From positions 558,001 to 622,000 of the forward strand of contig QVRM01005427.1 of NCBI GenBank assembly GCA_003439945.1: DNA of 64,000 nt, given 5' to 3'. The DNA is from Dermanyssus gallinae (lineage: Eukaryota > Arthropoda > Arachnida > Mesostigmata > Dermanyssidae). The translations under genes and the position numbers were made by a program. Each line of letters begins with the position of its first letter. Within the stretch, counting starts at the first letter, position 1. Shown here piece after piece: positions 35,992 through 64,000 of the stretch. The notes below the pieces were generated by a model, which saw only the letters and a list, made by a program, of their open reading frames with translations, made no database searches and was not told the DNA's origin.

Positions 35992-37092
35992 GGTCATTCA
36001 TAAGTATATGCACTTATTATAAGGTTTGGTAGAACTCAGCAAGAAAATAATTCTTACCGACGTCTTGTTTAGGAGAGAGAGTGAAATTTATAAAAGTAGT
36101 TATTCTGCCTTTTCTCCTACATAGTTATGCGAAATATGCGTTTGCGGGAGAACTAGTCAACGCATGATGGAACTGATTATACCGACGTGTTCGGCGGAAT
36201 ATTCTGCACAAGTAGGTCTGCACAATAATCACACTCACGAAGATACTTCACTAGCTTGCGTAGCGGAAAGCATATAACCAGATTAAGAAAAGTCATAAAA
36301 GTCGATATGTAACGTTAACGCGTTTACGTGAAAAGTTGTAATTTTTTTCCAATACGACCAAAAATGTACGTCCAAAAGACCACTTCTCACGCAAAAGCAA
36401 ATGTAATGCCTGCAATTTTCGTACCTAAGTGTTGGCGCTGCGTTACGTAGTTACCAAGTAACTAGGCTTTTTCGACCGTCATAGTTGTTATGTTTTACTT
36501 TAAAGCTTTCACGTTCACGAATTCTACCAAATACCCTCTAAATATGTACCTAACTTTCTCATACACCCTGTGCAAGTATGCATGCCTTCGATATGGCTAT
36601 CGAAAAAGCTTAGTTACTTGACAACTACGTAACGCAGCACCATCACTTTGGTACGAAAATGGTGGGCATTAAATTTGCTACTGTGAGTGGTCTTTTGGAC
36701 GTACATTTTTAATTGTAATGGAAAAATGTTACATTTTTTCACGAAAAAACGTTAACGCAAGGCATAACAACATATCGACTTTTTATGATTTCCTTTAATC
36801 TGGCCTTTTTATGACTTCCTTTAATCTGGCTTTCTGCTGCGCAAGCTAGTGAAGTGTCTTCCGTTGCATAACATTTTCCGCTGCACATCAGTTCCTTTAT
36901 GCTTTGACTGGTTTTCTCGCAAACGTAGATTTTGCACAACTATGTAGGAGAAAAAAGGCAGGATAACTACATTCATACATTTCACTATCTCTTTTAAACA
37001 AGACGTTTCCGCCCCTCCTTCCATTAGGAAAAATTATGTTTTTGCCGAGTTCTACCAAACCTTTAAATAAGTACATATTATTATGAATGACC

Positions 37093-37095
<3 letters not shown>
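35989..37095. mobile_element. Foldback (long inverted repeat) element 1
   Basis: About 1.1 kb beginning CAGGGTCATTCATAA and ending in its reverse complement TTATGAATGACCCTG, flanked by TA on both sides. The inverted repeat is long: roughly 500 bp of each arm pair (for example GTTTGGTAGAACTC, TTTTCTCCTACATAGTT, GCGTTACGTAGTT and their complements in mirror order), with an unpaired centre of about 100 bp near 36,490-36,590. No transposase gene is present. The CAGGG terminus and TA target fit a non-autonomous Tc1/mariner-superfamily element. It sits within (TA)n arrays on both sides. Confidence 0.8.

Positions 37096-37122
<27 letters not shown>
37096..37122. repeat. (TA)n array at right border of foldback element 1
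   Basis: A short TA run between the foldback element and the LINE-like 3' end. Confidence 0.9.
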
Positions 37123-37123
<1 letters not shown>

Positions 37124-37129
37124 CCGGAC

Positions 37130-37475
37130 CCGCCGAGAAGTAACATGAAAATGCAGCACAGCATCAGCATGGAAGCTGGGCGAGGAAATGGCAACTGCAG
37201 TGATGAAAAAAAACCGAGACCGGTGGGGGAACCCGTGAGTGACCTCGGCCAAATCATCCGGTAGGCGCTCGCCACTTCTCCTAATGGCTCATAGTACTGT
37301 TCTATGAATATCTGGGCCATTAGAGAGTGAAGCTTAAGGGGGGAGAAGTGTTTAGTGGGTAGGGGTCTTGGCGGATCAACATCCAACCGCTAGGGTCGAG
37401 TTCCACACTGCTCGAGAGGAGGGAATACCCCGTACTCGTAGCGTGCGTAAAAGCATTCACCCTCCTCCACAAAAT

Positions 37476-37478
<3 letters not shown>
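37130..37478 (+). mobile_element. LINE-like 3' end, copy 1
   Basis: From GGTAGGCGCTCGCCACTTCT (37,260) to CACCCTCCTCCACAAAAT (37,478) this is clearly related to 42,935-43,145. The two share GCGCTCGCCACTTCTCCT, CATAGTACTGTTCTATGAA, ATCTGGGC, AGAGAGTGA.GCTTAAGGGGG and CCTCCACAAAA. At 42.9 kb the segment follows the end of a degenerate retrotransposon frame, so it is probably the 3' untranslated end of that LINE family. The left part (37,130-37,260) may be the last codons plus 3' UTR. A TA array follows its A-rich end. Confidence 0.65.
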
Positions 37479-37553
<75 letters not shown>

Positions 37554-37587
37554 TGTATACATATATATATACATATATATATATATG
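37479..37587. repeat. (TA)n array between LINE end and foldback element 2
   Basis: About 105 bases of TA with CATATATGTATA variants on the right. Confidence 0.95.
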
Positions 37588-38749
37588 CAGGGTGTTCCTA
37601 TTTGTGTGTCCAAAACGCTAGGGTATGGTCAAACTCGGTGAGAAAATCATTTTTGCCAATGGGTGGAAGCCGGGAAAACGTTTCGTTTAGGAGTGAGGAT
37701 GAAATTTATAAAAGCAGTTATTTTGTCTTTTTTCTCCTACATAGTTGTGCAAAATCTACGTTTGCGGGAGAACCAGTCAACGCACAAAGGAACCGATCAT
37801 ACCGGCGGAAAATGTTTGGCGGAAAATTCTGCACAATAAAGTATACATTACTAGCTTGCGTAGCAAGAAGCGAATAGCCAGATTAAGGAAAGTCATAAAA
37901 AGTCAAAATTTTACGATAACGTTTTTTTTGTGCAACATCGTAATTTTTCCCATTACGACCAAAAATGCACGTCCAAAAGACTACTCTCCGGCAATAGCAG
38001 ATTTAATGCCCACTACATCCGTATCAAAATGATGGTGCTGCGTTACGTAGTTGCCAAGTGACTAAGCTTTTTCGACAGTCATAGTTGTTATGTTTCACGT
38101 TGAAGTTTTCACGTCCAGAACCGTAGCATTTTGCCAAGACGTTTCCGCCCCCTCTTTCCATTAGAAAAAATTATTCTCTTGCTGAGTTCTACCAAACCTC
38201 AAAATATGTACCTAACTTTATTATACACCCTATGCAAGTATGCATGCCTTCGCTTTCAATATGACTGTCGAAAAAGCTTAGTTACTTGGCAACTACGTAA
38301 CGCAGCACCATCACTTTGGTACGAATGTAGTGGGCATTAAATCTGCTATTGCCTGAGAGTAGTCTTTTGGGCGTGCATTTTTGGTCGTAATGGAAAAAAT
38401 TACGATGTTGCACAAAAAAGCATTAACGTAACATTTTGACTTTTTATGACTTTCCTTAATCTGGCTATTCGCTTTTTGCTACGCAAGCTAGTAATGTATA
38501 CTTTATTGTGCAGAATATTCCGCCAAACACGCCGGTATGATCGGTTCCTTTGTGCGCTGACTGGTTCTCCCGCAAACGTAGATTTTGCACAACTATGTAG
38601 GAGAAAAAAGACAGAATAACTGCTTTTATAAATTTCATCCTCACTCCTAAACAAAACGTTTTCCCGGCTTCCACCCATTGGCAAAAATGATTTTCTCACC
38701 GAGTTTGACCATGCCCTAGCGTTTTGGACACACAAATAGGAACACCCTG
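37588..38749. mobile_element. Foldback (long inverted repeat) element 2
   Basis: About 1.16 kb from CAGGGTGTTCCTATTTGTGT to its reverse complement ending AGGAACACCCTG, with TA-rich flanks. The arms of about 490 bp are nearly identical in the outer 250 bp (for example AACGCTAGGG, GTGGAAGCCGGGAAAACG, CTCCTACATAGTTGTGCAAA). The inner parts share sequence with element 1 (CTACGTTTGCGGGAGAAC, GCGTTACGTAGTT, GACGTCCAAAAGAC-like blocks). The central loop is about 180 bp. No coding capacity. Same family as element 1 but with a different outer terminus and better arm identity, so probably younger. Confidence 0.85.
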
Positions 38750-39086
38750 TATATATTAGTTTTAAAAGTCCCTACTTATGCTTATATGGTAAGGAAACCC
38801 ATCACGCATCATGTGCCAGGTGTGAGTTTGACTGCCTTTTCAGCATTTCCACCTATTCGCCAAAACGACATGGACATTGCAAATGTGAATATAAAGACAA
38901 TTGTAAATCATAATATTTGTAGGTGTTGGCGAACCCAGCCATCCAGCTTGTCTAGTTTGGCCGGCTCGTGCCAAGGAGAGCACAGGCGCACGTACGAAAT
39001 GCTTATGATTTTTGAGAAGAATGTTCGAACTTATTCACATTGCAGCACATAAAAGAAAATTCAAATTTATTGCATCGTTTGTTTAC

Positions 39087-39117
<31 letters not shown>

Positions 39118-40700
39118 AAGGGAGAGCTGTAAACTTACAAACGAAGTATAAAGCTTAGCAACAGGCTAGTGCAAACCAACGCTTAACTTAAGGAATTCGG
39201 CAATCACAGGTTGGGAGAAGGCGTTTACTGTTTGGGAAAACGCGTTCGCTACTACGGGAAGGGGCTACGCGCCGAGCAGATATTTGCTGATCGCTGCGTA
39301 CTCGACGCTCTATGCAGAGCTGCAATGACGTGCTCGCCTTTATATCATCCGGCTCGTTGTGCCATCACCGGTTGACTAGGACGCTCTAGGGGTCCGGAAA
39401 CTACATGCTTTGCGCAGCTCAGCCGAAGCTTGTGGAGGGATCTCCGTGACGGCGTTCTTGATTGTGAAGCAAAAACAGCAGCCACAACAGCAGGGAAACA
39501 GCCCAAACGTGCAGGAAAACAAAGACAACAACTGCGGCAGTAACAACATCAACAAATATACTTGGCTTTATTTATTGTAATGTTTGCACGCAAATGCACT
39601 TCATGTCAGTATTTTGATCAGCTTTTTTTTAACTGTAAAGGTATTGGAGCGGTATTCGTCTTGCTTTATTTGCTCAATAAACATATATGTAGGATTGCGC
39701 GGTAGCCTGCTTCCCTTAACGAAGTAGTTCTGTTCTGCATGTTTGCAACATATTTTTTCCTTGTTTCTCATACGCTGTCTTAGCCCACGCCCCGTGAAGC
39801 AAGTCTTAGTATCTGCATCAATGGCAGAACTCAACTTAAAAGCTCGAATATCTACAATCGATGTATCTCTGTTTGGAGTTACTAGGCCATACAATGAACA
39901 AGTCTTTAATATTTAGCCGTACAGCATGATGCTACTATCGAGTCTACGTTAGATTGATAACTTCAGAGCGGCGACTAATCTTAGACGACAATATAGAGCG
40001 CGTCACGCCTTCAATGGCAAGGGTTTCGAAGCTTACCTTGCGTTCTGCCGCGGTACGTTGAATGTTTACCGGGTAGAAGGAGCAGGGGGTAAAATAGTGC
40101 TCTCGTTTAGCTTAGGCCCCGCTTAAGTACGATTTCGATAAGACGACAGTAGAATTATGCTATTGTGAGTGAGTGTCGACAGCATATTGCTATTATGTTT
40201 GTAATCATTATGTCCTTAATTAAGCACCTTGGTTTAGTGCAACGCATTTTCTCGGCGAGAGGAGCATATCGTTTTTACTATAGGACACCAGCATTATCGA
40301 CTGCTGATTAATGCAGAGTGGTGGGTATCTTCGGACGACACAGGATGCTTTAAATCATTTCCGCATTCAAAGTAGTTGACACTGAGTTGACTGAAAGTGG
40401 CTATGAAGTGGTGAGGGAGCAATTGGTTAGTGAGTAGTTCGGGATACATTAGGATCCCTTTAGTTGTAGGTTTATTATAATGACGAGAAAGTGTGGAGGG
40501 ATACCTGATGTTATTTCGGCACTTCGGTGTACGGTGTGATCCCTTTTAGTCGTCCCCGAGCGGTATGCAGGGGCCCGTGGGCAGTCGTGAAACCCCCGAG
40601 CTTTCTATCTTTCTGTAGGTTTTGATGTTTCTTCTACGACCAGCGAGATCAACGGAGATACTTTAAGAATTTGCTTGTCGGTTTAACTATTCCTTAGGAA
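38750..40700. other. No gene recognised; short GA array
   Basis: Includes a GA-rich run at 39,089-39,126. No conserved protein segment was seen on either strand. Confidence 0.45.
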
Positions 40701-40702
40701 TC

Positions 40703-41575
40703 TCAACTAGATTTCGATACCCCTTGTGAACCTTTGAGTCGATCGAGCGAGGTGCGAAATGCGCACAGCACGTGGTGAAACCCATGCATGGCGAACTTAG
40801 TCACCACATGGCGATTAGATCGGCTCGACCTTTTCCATGCCTGGTTTTGCATTGCTCCAGTGCTACCAAACCCCATTGGTTTCACCAAATTGCACTCCCA
40901 CGTTTTTAGAACGTTGACGTAATTGGGAGATGCCGGCAGGTCGAAACGTCGTCTTAGCTCCTCGACGACTAGGGTAGGTCCAGATTATTTCGATACCGTA
41001 GGCGGCTATTGGAGCAATATTTAGATCGAATAGTCTCAATGCCGTTGGGATGGACAACAGCTGCGGCTTTCTAATTGTGGTCATTGCTACCAGCGCCTTT
41101 TTTGCATCTGTCCTTGATTTGTTGCAGGCAACATCGCGCGTTCGACGTTAGAAGCAGTCCCAAGTAAGAAAACTTACTAACGTAAGGTAGGTCGGAACCG
41201 GTCAAACGAAGTCCGTCGTTAGCAGCTAAGCGCCCGCCTCTTCTAAACTTCATGGCTACTATCTTCGTCAGGTTAACGGTTAGTCTTAGCTTGGACGTGG
41301 CGGCGTGAAGTCTGGATAGGGCCTGTTGAATCTGAGAGCTACTCTTCCCGTAGATGACGAGATCATCTGCGTGCAATACCACGTCTACAAGATTTCTCAG
41401 ACCCCGGATTCTCGCAGACAGTTCCTTAATAAGGACTGTGAAAAGTAACGGGTTCATGCTGTCGCCCTGCGCCACGCCCGTAGTCTGGAGAAAAGGGGGC
41501 AATTCGTATACACCGTCCTCAATTCTGATTTTGCCGCTTTGCAGGACGGCCACTAATAGGCTGAGAACGACAGGA
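40703..41575 (-). pseudogene. Non-LTR retrotransposon reverse transcriptase fragment
   Basis: A minus-strand frame at 41,071-41,553 encodes the reverse transcriptase palm. It reads GVAQGDSMNPLLFTVLI, then VVLHADDLVIYG, in which HADD replaces the usual YADD catalytic box, and later KFSYLGLLL. Downstream (about 40,870-41,060) an LFDLNIAPIAAYGIEIIW phrase matches the thumb region after a frame change. The N-terminal fingers and the endonuclease are missing, and stops follow, so it is a 5'-truncated dead copy. The Tyr-to-His change in the first box position would be unusual in an active enzyme. Confidence 0.75.
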
Positions 41576-41859
41576 GGAAAGGAAAATTACCCGCCTCAAG
41601 GCGGCGCTCTTAGCAACTTGTAGTTCGTGCAACCACTTGAACTCGAGTCGGCGAGAGTCAACTCTTGCGTTCGTATCGAATCCAGCCAGTTTTCGTGGTG
41701 GTCCATAGTGGTCCATATGGCGCAATTTGTAAACTTATATAAGAGTGGAAGATAATCCATTGTTTCTACACAGACATACGACGAGGTAATTTGTGCGGCC
41801 TTTCTAAGAGCATGCACATTATAGTCTGCAATCGCGTTTTGTATATGAACTTTCGACTT

Positions 41860-42935
41860 GTTTACGACACCGCCTTTTTTGCGCAATTCGTGTTTAGGAA
41901 GGGCCGCTGTACAGAGGATGCGATTCACGTACTCCAGTGGGAAGTTAAGTTGGCAAAACTCGGGGTTCCTGATTCCTCTACTGCGCGAACCGGTCAGACT
42001 GCATACGCCACTCGCATCGTTTCCTCCCGTATTCGGCTGGTTCGCGTAGGCAATTTACATGCGTTACGAGAAAAAAGAAACATTTTGAAGGTTCTCAATT
42101 GGGCATTTAACAATTATTTGACCTACTTTTAGCTTATTAGCATTCATCAACACAAGTCTTGGCAAATAAATATGCGTTAATATGAAGATCTACGTAGATG
42201 GTATTAAGCAATACAGTGCGTTTGGGTATCGCACAGTCAGCACGAATGCTGCTCTGGTGCTGGCAGGGTCAATCCCCTGGGATCTCAAGGCGCTCGAAAG
42301 GAAGCCATCATGGGACTTAGGTGCTCCTAGGAAGACGGAAAAAGACAGGAAGAGGAATGTCACAATTGAGACATGGTAGGCGGAGTGGGACGCCATCCCC
42401 CCATGGGTCCTGGAGGATCCTTGCTCGTATTGCTGCCAGATATTAAGGCATGGATAGAGAGGCCAGGGGGCAACCTCACCTATCATCTAACCTAAATCCT
42501 CACAGGACACGGGAACTTCAACTCGTACTTGTTCCGAATTGGCGACATGCGTGTTCTGCTAAGAGGCATGTGAGGACACTCCAGGTCACACACTGCTACA
42601 GTGCTCGGCCTGGGAGGGTGCGCGGTTAAGAACAAGCAGGCTCGTCCGAGAGAAATGGACCAGAGAAGCAGACCCACACCATCTGCGATCCAGCTCGGTC
42701 CAGCTTAATAGAGTTTACAGAATACATCGTCTCCAGTAAGCAGGCCTGGAAACGTAAAGCAGCTACGGCAAAAGAAATCCTCTAGGAGAAATTCGCAAAG
42801 TGCAAAGAAAGACAGACACAACTGCTGCTTCAACCCGACAGAAATCGTAGAGAAGTGCAGTACGAAGAAAACGGGCTTGCCGGCGCTAGGCAAGTACAAG
42901 AACCTTAATGGCGATCCTAGTCAATTGATCTGAAA
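41860..42935 (+). pseudogene. R1-like non-LTR retrotransposon relic, opposite strand
   Basis: On the + strand, FRKGRCTEDAIHVL at about 41,887-41,930 resembles the reverse transcriptase fingers motif (FRKGRSTEDAI). Farther right, GYRTVSTNAALVLAGSIPWD (42,212-42,280) and LLPDIKAWIERPGGNLTYHL (about 42,430-42,490), then ILTGHGNFNSYLFRIGD, match the C-terminal part of R1/LOA-type LINEs. An in-frame TAA interrupts the HLT-ILTGHG stretch, and the palm between the two parts is missing. It ends in the 3' segment at 42,935-43,145. The orientation is opposite to the fragment at 40.7-41.6 kb. Confidence 0.65.
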
Positions 42936-43145
42936 GAGCGCTCGCCACTTCTCCTGATAGTTCATAGTACTGTTCTATGAAGATCTGGGCTATCAGAGAG
43001 TGAGGCTTAAGGGGGAGGTGCGTTTCGTGGGTATGGGTCTCAACGGAGCAATATTCCAACCGTTGGGGTCAATACCCACACTGCTTGAGGAAGAGACTCG
43101 TAGCGATAGTGCGTAACTGCATTTAACACTTCCTCCACAAAAAAT
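42935..43145 (+). mobile_element. LINE-like 3' end, copy 2
   Basis: Diverged copy of the segment at 37,260-37,478 (see there for shared blocks). It follows the R1-like relic directly, which supports reading it as the 3' untranslated end of that element. Confidence 0.65.
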
Positions 43146-44057
43146 ACTGTGCGTTTAGTCCCTACCCAGATATGCGCTGTAAACTTCGAGTCTAACTGTG
43201 GTCACGGAAGCGCTACAGGAGAAAAGCATGCAAATCGTCTGGATGAATCATTTGGATAAAATGTAGTATAGCAACCTACACGAAGCAGGTAGTCAGCAAA
43301 GGTTACTGGCTCGTGCTTACACTTCCGTCTAAAGATGAAATAGACCAGTACGGTGTAATTGCATTAAACGTTTCTCTCACGACTTTTCCAGCCCAGAGGG
43401 AAATTGCTTAAATCATCCTTAATGGTCAACGTCTAGATATGACACAGATCAATGACAGACAATAAATATGTGGCGAGACGGGAATTTGCGGGGCGTCAGC
43501 TAAGCACACTGGTACCGACGGTGGTTTGGGCGGTTCAGTTATATAGCTAGGTATTGCGTGTTCCAGCTCCAGGAAGTTCCAGAAACTAATTCACCCTACA
43601 CAGATTGTGCATATATATATATATATATAATTGTCCTGAACAAGTTTTGGTGTGTGCAAGCACACCCCCGTGGTAGCGTACTCGTAGCTAGTATTCGTTG
43701 CATGTGTAGGCTTCCTGGAAATTTAAGTGCCAAACTAAAAAACGACACACAGCTTTAGAACTCGCTAAACATATAATGGTAGTTTATTTGGTAGAAATAA
43801 TCACTGGTTGTTTGCTATGTGTGATGCGTGTCACGCATGTTGTTCGCCAATGCATGAACGAGCAAACGCGTGCACTAACATCCAACGTTAAAGCTTCTCT
43901 ATGTAATAATCTTTTGCCGTGTAATAACATTAGTGAGAACGGTTGCATAATAAATATGAATAGAACAAATTTGGCCTCAAAACTAGTCCTCGCTTTATAT
44001 TACTGGTTTGTATACGCGGCGCGCACCTTTTTAACCACTAGCCTACACTCACTAAAA

Positions 44058-44091
<34 letters not shown>

Positions 44092-45372
44092 GATTTTTGC
44101 ATCTGAATCCACGCTCAGCTTTCGCTTCTGACAGCAGACAGAACAGTGCTTAGAGGAAGCGTTCTTGGTATGACTGCCTAACCAAGGATTGTACAAAGAA
44201 CGCCTCCGCTAACTGGGTCTAACCTAACCCCCCACGTGAGCTAAGCACAGGTACCGCGTAGAAGTATCTCTTCTCCTACTAGCTCCTACCATCCGTCTCT
44301 GCGATCTGTCCGGTTTCGACGGTTCTTGGCAGTGTGACGATATTGCTCGTTGACTTAAACGGCTGCATTATAGTCGTAGCTATACCAGATACGACTGAAA
44401 CTCAATATGACTAAAATCAAGATAATGGCGAAGGAAAAGATAATAAAGAAAGCGATTACTTATTATGACAACGTTGTCTGTGGTCTTCGTCGCAATAACA
44501 GTCATAATACCTACTGGACAACAGCAACGACGAACGACGTAACAAAACGTTACTCGACGCAGATAAAATGTCTGATGAAACGTTGCTTTTCTGTATGCCT
44601 AAAATCAATATGACGACATTCAATAGCGAAAGCCGTAGCGTCATAATAGCCCGCGCAATGGAGAAAAAAATTGGAGTGCGCTATTTTGTACGAACGCGCA
44701 TCGATGCTTGCAGTACGGTTCCAGATACTTTTCTGTGCTGCAGAATGAGCATTGAGTTCGCTCGGATCATATACTTGGGTAAACGCTCTGATTATATACT
44801 TGAGTAAACGCTCTGATTATATACTTGAGTAACAACAATTTAGATCAATCAGAGATGAGATAGAATAGAGCCATAGAGACATAGGGTCGCCGTTCGAACG
44901 AGCTCGAAGCTCCGCCAAACACAGCTTGCCGGAATGGCTATGGAGCGTAAATGCAAGTCTGCTGCATCTTATCTAGATTTTGTTTGCCCGCATTTTTGCG
45001 AGTTAGTTTTGCTCACGAAAAAAAGAAAGTATGTGTCGGGCGTTTGCGACAACAATAAACAGACGTGTGCAATTAAGTACGCTTTACACGGCTGTGGCGT
45101 TTGGACCGATGGTTTGTCGTTGTTGTCGCGGCAGTGGCCGTGGATGTATGTACGAATGAATGTAATGTATGTAAGCTCTTGCCGGGTACCGGGTTATTAT
45201 TATTATTATTATGACGCTGTGCTCCAATAAACGAATCCATGATACACTGGTGCTGATGAACGACAAAACGTCAATGATGACGACGATGACGCCGAACTGG
45301 TGCTTGCGGCCGTCACCGCGTTTTGGTAGGCGTGACCGAATGAGGTAGGTGGCGCGGTGTGCAGTGAAGTCA
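43146..45372. other. No gene recognised
   Basis: Intergenic or the 3' flank of the CCP gene on the minus strand. It contains (TA)n runs at 43,611-43,629 and 44,061-44,089. A further 3' exon of the CCP gene could lie here (see the last exon), but I could not identify one. Confidence 0.4.
44769..44832. repeat. Short tandem repeat, 25 bp unit
   Basis: Two and a half copies of ATATACTTGRGTAAACGCTC plus TGATT, where R is G or A. Confidence 0.9.
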
Positions 45373-62555
<17,183 letters not shown>

Positions 62556-62586
62556 CTTAAATTAGAGCGTGTACACAAGAGCAACC

Positions 62587-62589
<3 letters not shown>

Positions 62590-62631
<42 letters not shown>
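62590..62631. repeat. (TA)n array upstream of exon A
   Basis: About 42 bases of TA, 35 bp before (gene sense) the acceptor of exon A. Confidence 0.97.
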
Positions 62632-62633
<2 letters not shown>

Positions 62634-63119
62634 GTATTTTATTTTTTGGCGTTTTGATTCGAATGATGAAGAGCGTATTGATTAAAGACTACAAATCAGA
62701 AGTTGCCTGTTTATACTGCTCACGACGCAACCTTAGGTGGTTGGATGTTTTTTTGCGTTTTTTTTCGATCTCTCTTTGGTAGGCGTTACATTTATTAACC
62801 AGGAACTATTGCATTTGTTCATTTGTCTCCTATGGTATATAATTTTTTTGACTTTTAGTTATTAAGTGTTAATTTTATTAGCACAAACATCAACACACAA
62901 AGGCAGCGAGATCAATTTAAACGATAAAGATATATACGATTACAATTAAGTCGTTTGATGAAAATTTATCAACTCATTCAGTCATTTGTTCACAGACTCG
63001 AAGGCAGTGGTCATATCCTTTTACTGCGAGTCAACTCTCTTAGTTATCTTGTAAACAGTACAGCTTCAGCGAGAGGAAGAGAAGAACACGGGATAAGTTG
63101 GTTCGTAGGTTCCTCACCA

Positions 63120-63535
63120 GTCATTGTTAGCTGAATTAAATCATTTGCAATCTAACACGGTTGGGCTTTCCCCGGTTTATGAAGTTACTGCTAAAATAAC
63201 GGGCCAAACTAAGACTTTTTGTAATAATAATAATATCTTTCAGGATATAACAACCCTAAACTGAGTAGAACGTCGAAATAATTTGAGTTTTCATTACTTC
63301 AGCGTGGAGTTTGGTTCTAGAGAAACGTGATTCTGAGCAAAATGTAGTATCCCATATAGCAAATAGCATTGGCGGTCATAGAAACACTCTTTCGGTAAAG
63401 ACAGTAAAGAAGGCACTGATGCTGTTAAGTATCAAAGTGGCATCACTAAATGTCTCACCCTGCAGGATTTAGTTTATATGGGATGACCTAACGAAGAAGC
63501 AGATGTTCAACCCCAGTTATTTGGCTCTAACATAA

Positions 63536-63610
<75 letters not shown>

Positions 63611-63800
63611 CATATAGCGGATATGTTGGGGTATCAGGGTTTTCCCAACAGTCCTTGTGGTAGCTTGGTCGCTTATAATCAGGGTTCATCATCTATTAAG
63701 CATCGCTCAAAGAAAACTACATCAACAACATAAATCGAACCGGAAATATGCCGGTAGTTGACAAATATGACTAGTTTACTAGCCCCCTAGAAAACGACAA
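63120..63800 (-). repeat. Dispersed repeat related to 49.8-50.2 kb
   Basis: Shares two blocks with 49,800-50,235: CTAACACGGTTGGGCTTTCC (63,152-63,171) and the GCATCGCTCAAAGAAAAC plus tRNA-B-box-like GGTTCGATTT region (about 63,700-63,745). A double TA array (63,539-63,605) lies between the blocks. Confidence 0.4.
63539..63605. repeat. (TA)n array
   Basis: About 65 bases of TA with one AAATA interruption. Confidence 0.95.
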
Positions 63801-63867
63801 TACATATCAAAATATTGAGATGATTTATTACTCATTTACAATACGTTTGCACACTCGGCAGTGCTCG

Positions 63868-63870
<3 letters not shown>

Positions 63871-63944
<74 letters not shown>

Positions 63945-63952
63945 ATTTATAT
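63871..63952. repeat. (TA)n array near right edge
   Basis: About 80 bases of TA with one ATTATA slip. It is preceded by TTGCACACTCGGCAGTGCTCGCC, a block that resembles GGCGAGCACTGCCGAGTGTG, which follows the short TA run at 45,719-45,730 in inverted orientation. Confidence 0.9.
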
Positions 63953-64000
63953 AAACCCGCTTGTCTATTTCTTTTGGGGGATTCTTGGCGGCACTGTTAG

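Overview
This is a eukaryotic, almost certainly arthropod, window with two multi-exon protein genes set in repeat-dense DNA. GT-AG introns, (TA)n, (GTT/CAA)n and (AAT)n arrays, mariner and non-LTR relics and a tRNA-derived SINE all fit an arthropod. Short introns and divergence from insects suggest a chelicerate such as a mesostigmatid mite, but that taxonomic guess is weak.

Layout. Positions 1-8.2 kb are saturated with imperfect trinucleotide arrays on both strands. Positions 8.2-20.2 kb hold two decayed mariner-type transposons (about 10.2-10.9 kb minus and 11.05-11.9 kb plus), many TA arrays and more GTT/GCT arrays, and I see no gene there. Positions 20,229-27,538 (+) carry a complete gene for menin (MEN1/Mnn1) in 11 exons, 624 residues in my model. 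Positions 27.5-35 kb look intergenic apart from a tRNA-derived SINE at 29.6 kb. Positions 35.1-43.2 kb are a transposon cluster: a second copy of the 10 kb mariner relic, two long foldback elements of about 1.1 kb with CAGGGT termini at TA sites, a LINE 3' end, and two LINE fragments in opposite orientation.

Positions 45.4-62.6 kb (-) carry a large secreted-type protein gene in at least 13 exons. One 2.5 kb exon alone encodes ten complete CCP/sushi domains; the whole model has at least sixteen. Before the CCP block comes an acidic, Gln-rich segment, and before the last CCP a long charged, Ser/Thr-rich linker. The first exon (signal peptide) was not found, and the last CCP has an ambiguous end. 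Its introns hold a LINE, a SINE, a decayed copy of an exon end and long TA arrays, many of them within about 60 bp of splice sites.

The two genes point towards each other (menin +, CCP gene -) and are separated by about 18 kb of mobile-element debris. They have no evident functional link: menin is a nuclear chromatin scaffold and the CCP protein is probably extracellular. I found no clearly new biological system. The best leads are the unusual CCP protein, the paired foldback elements, and the TA arrays next to splice sites.
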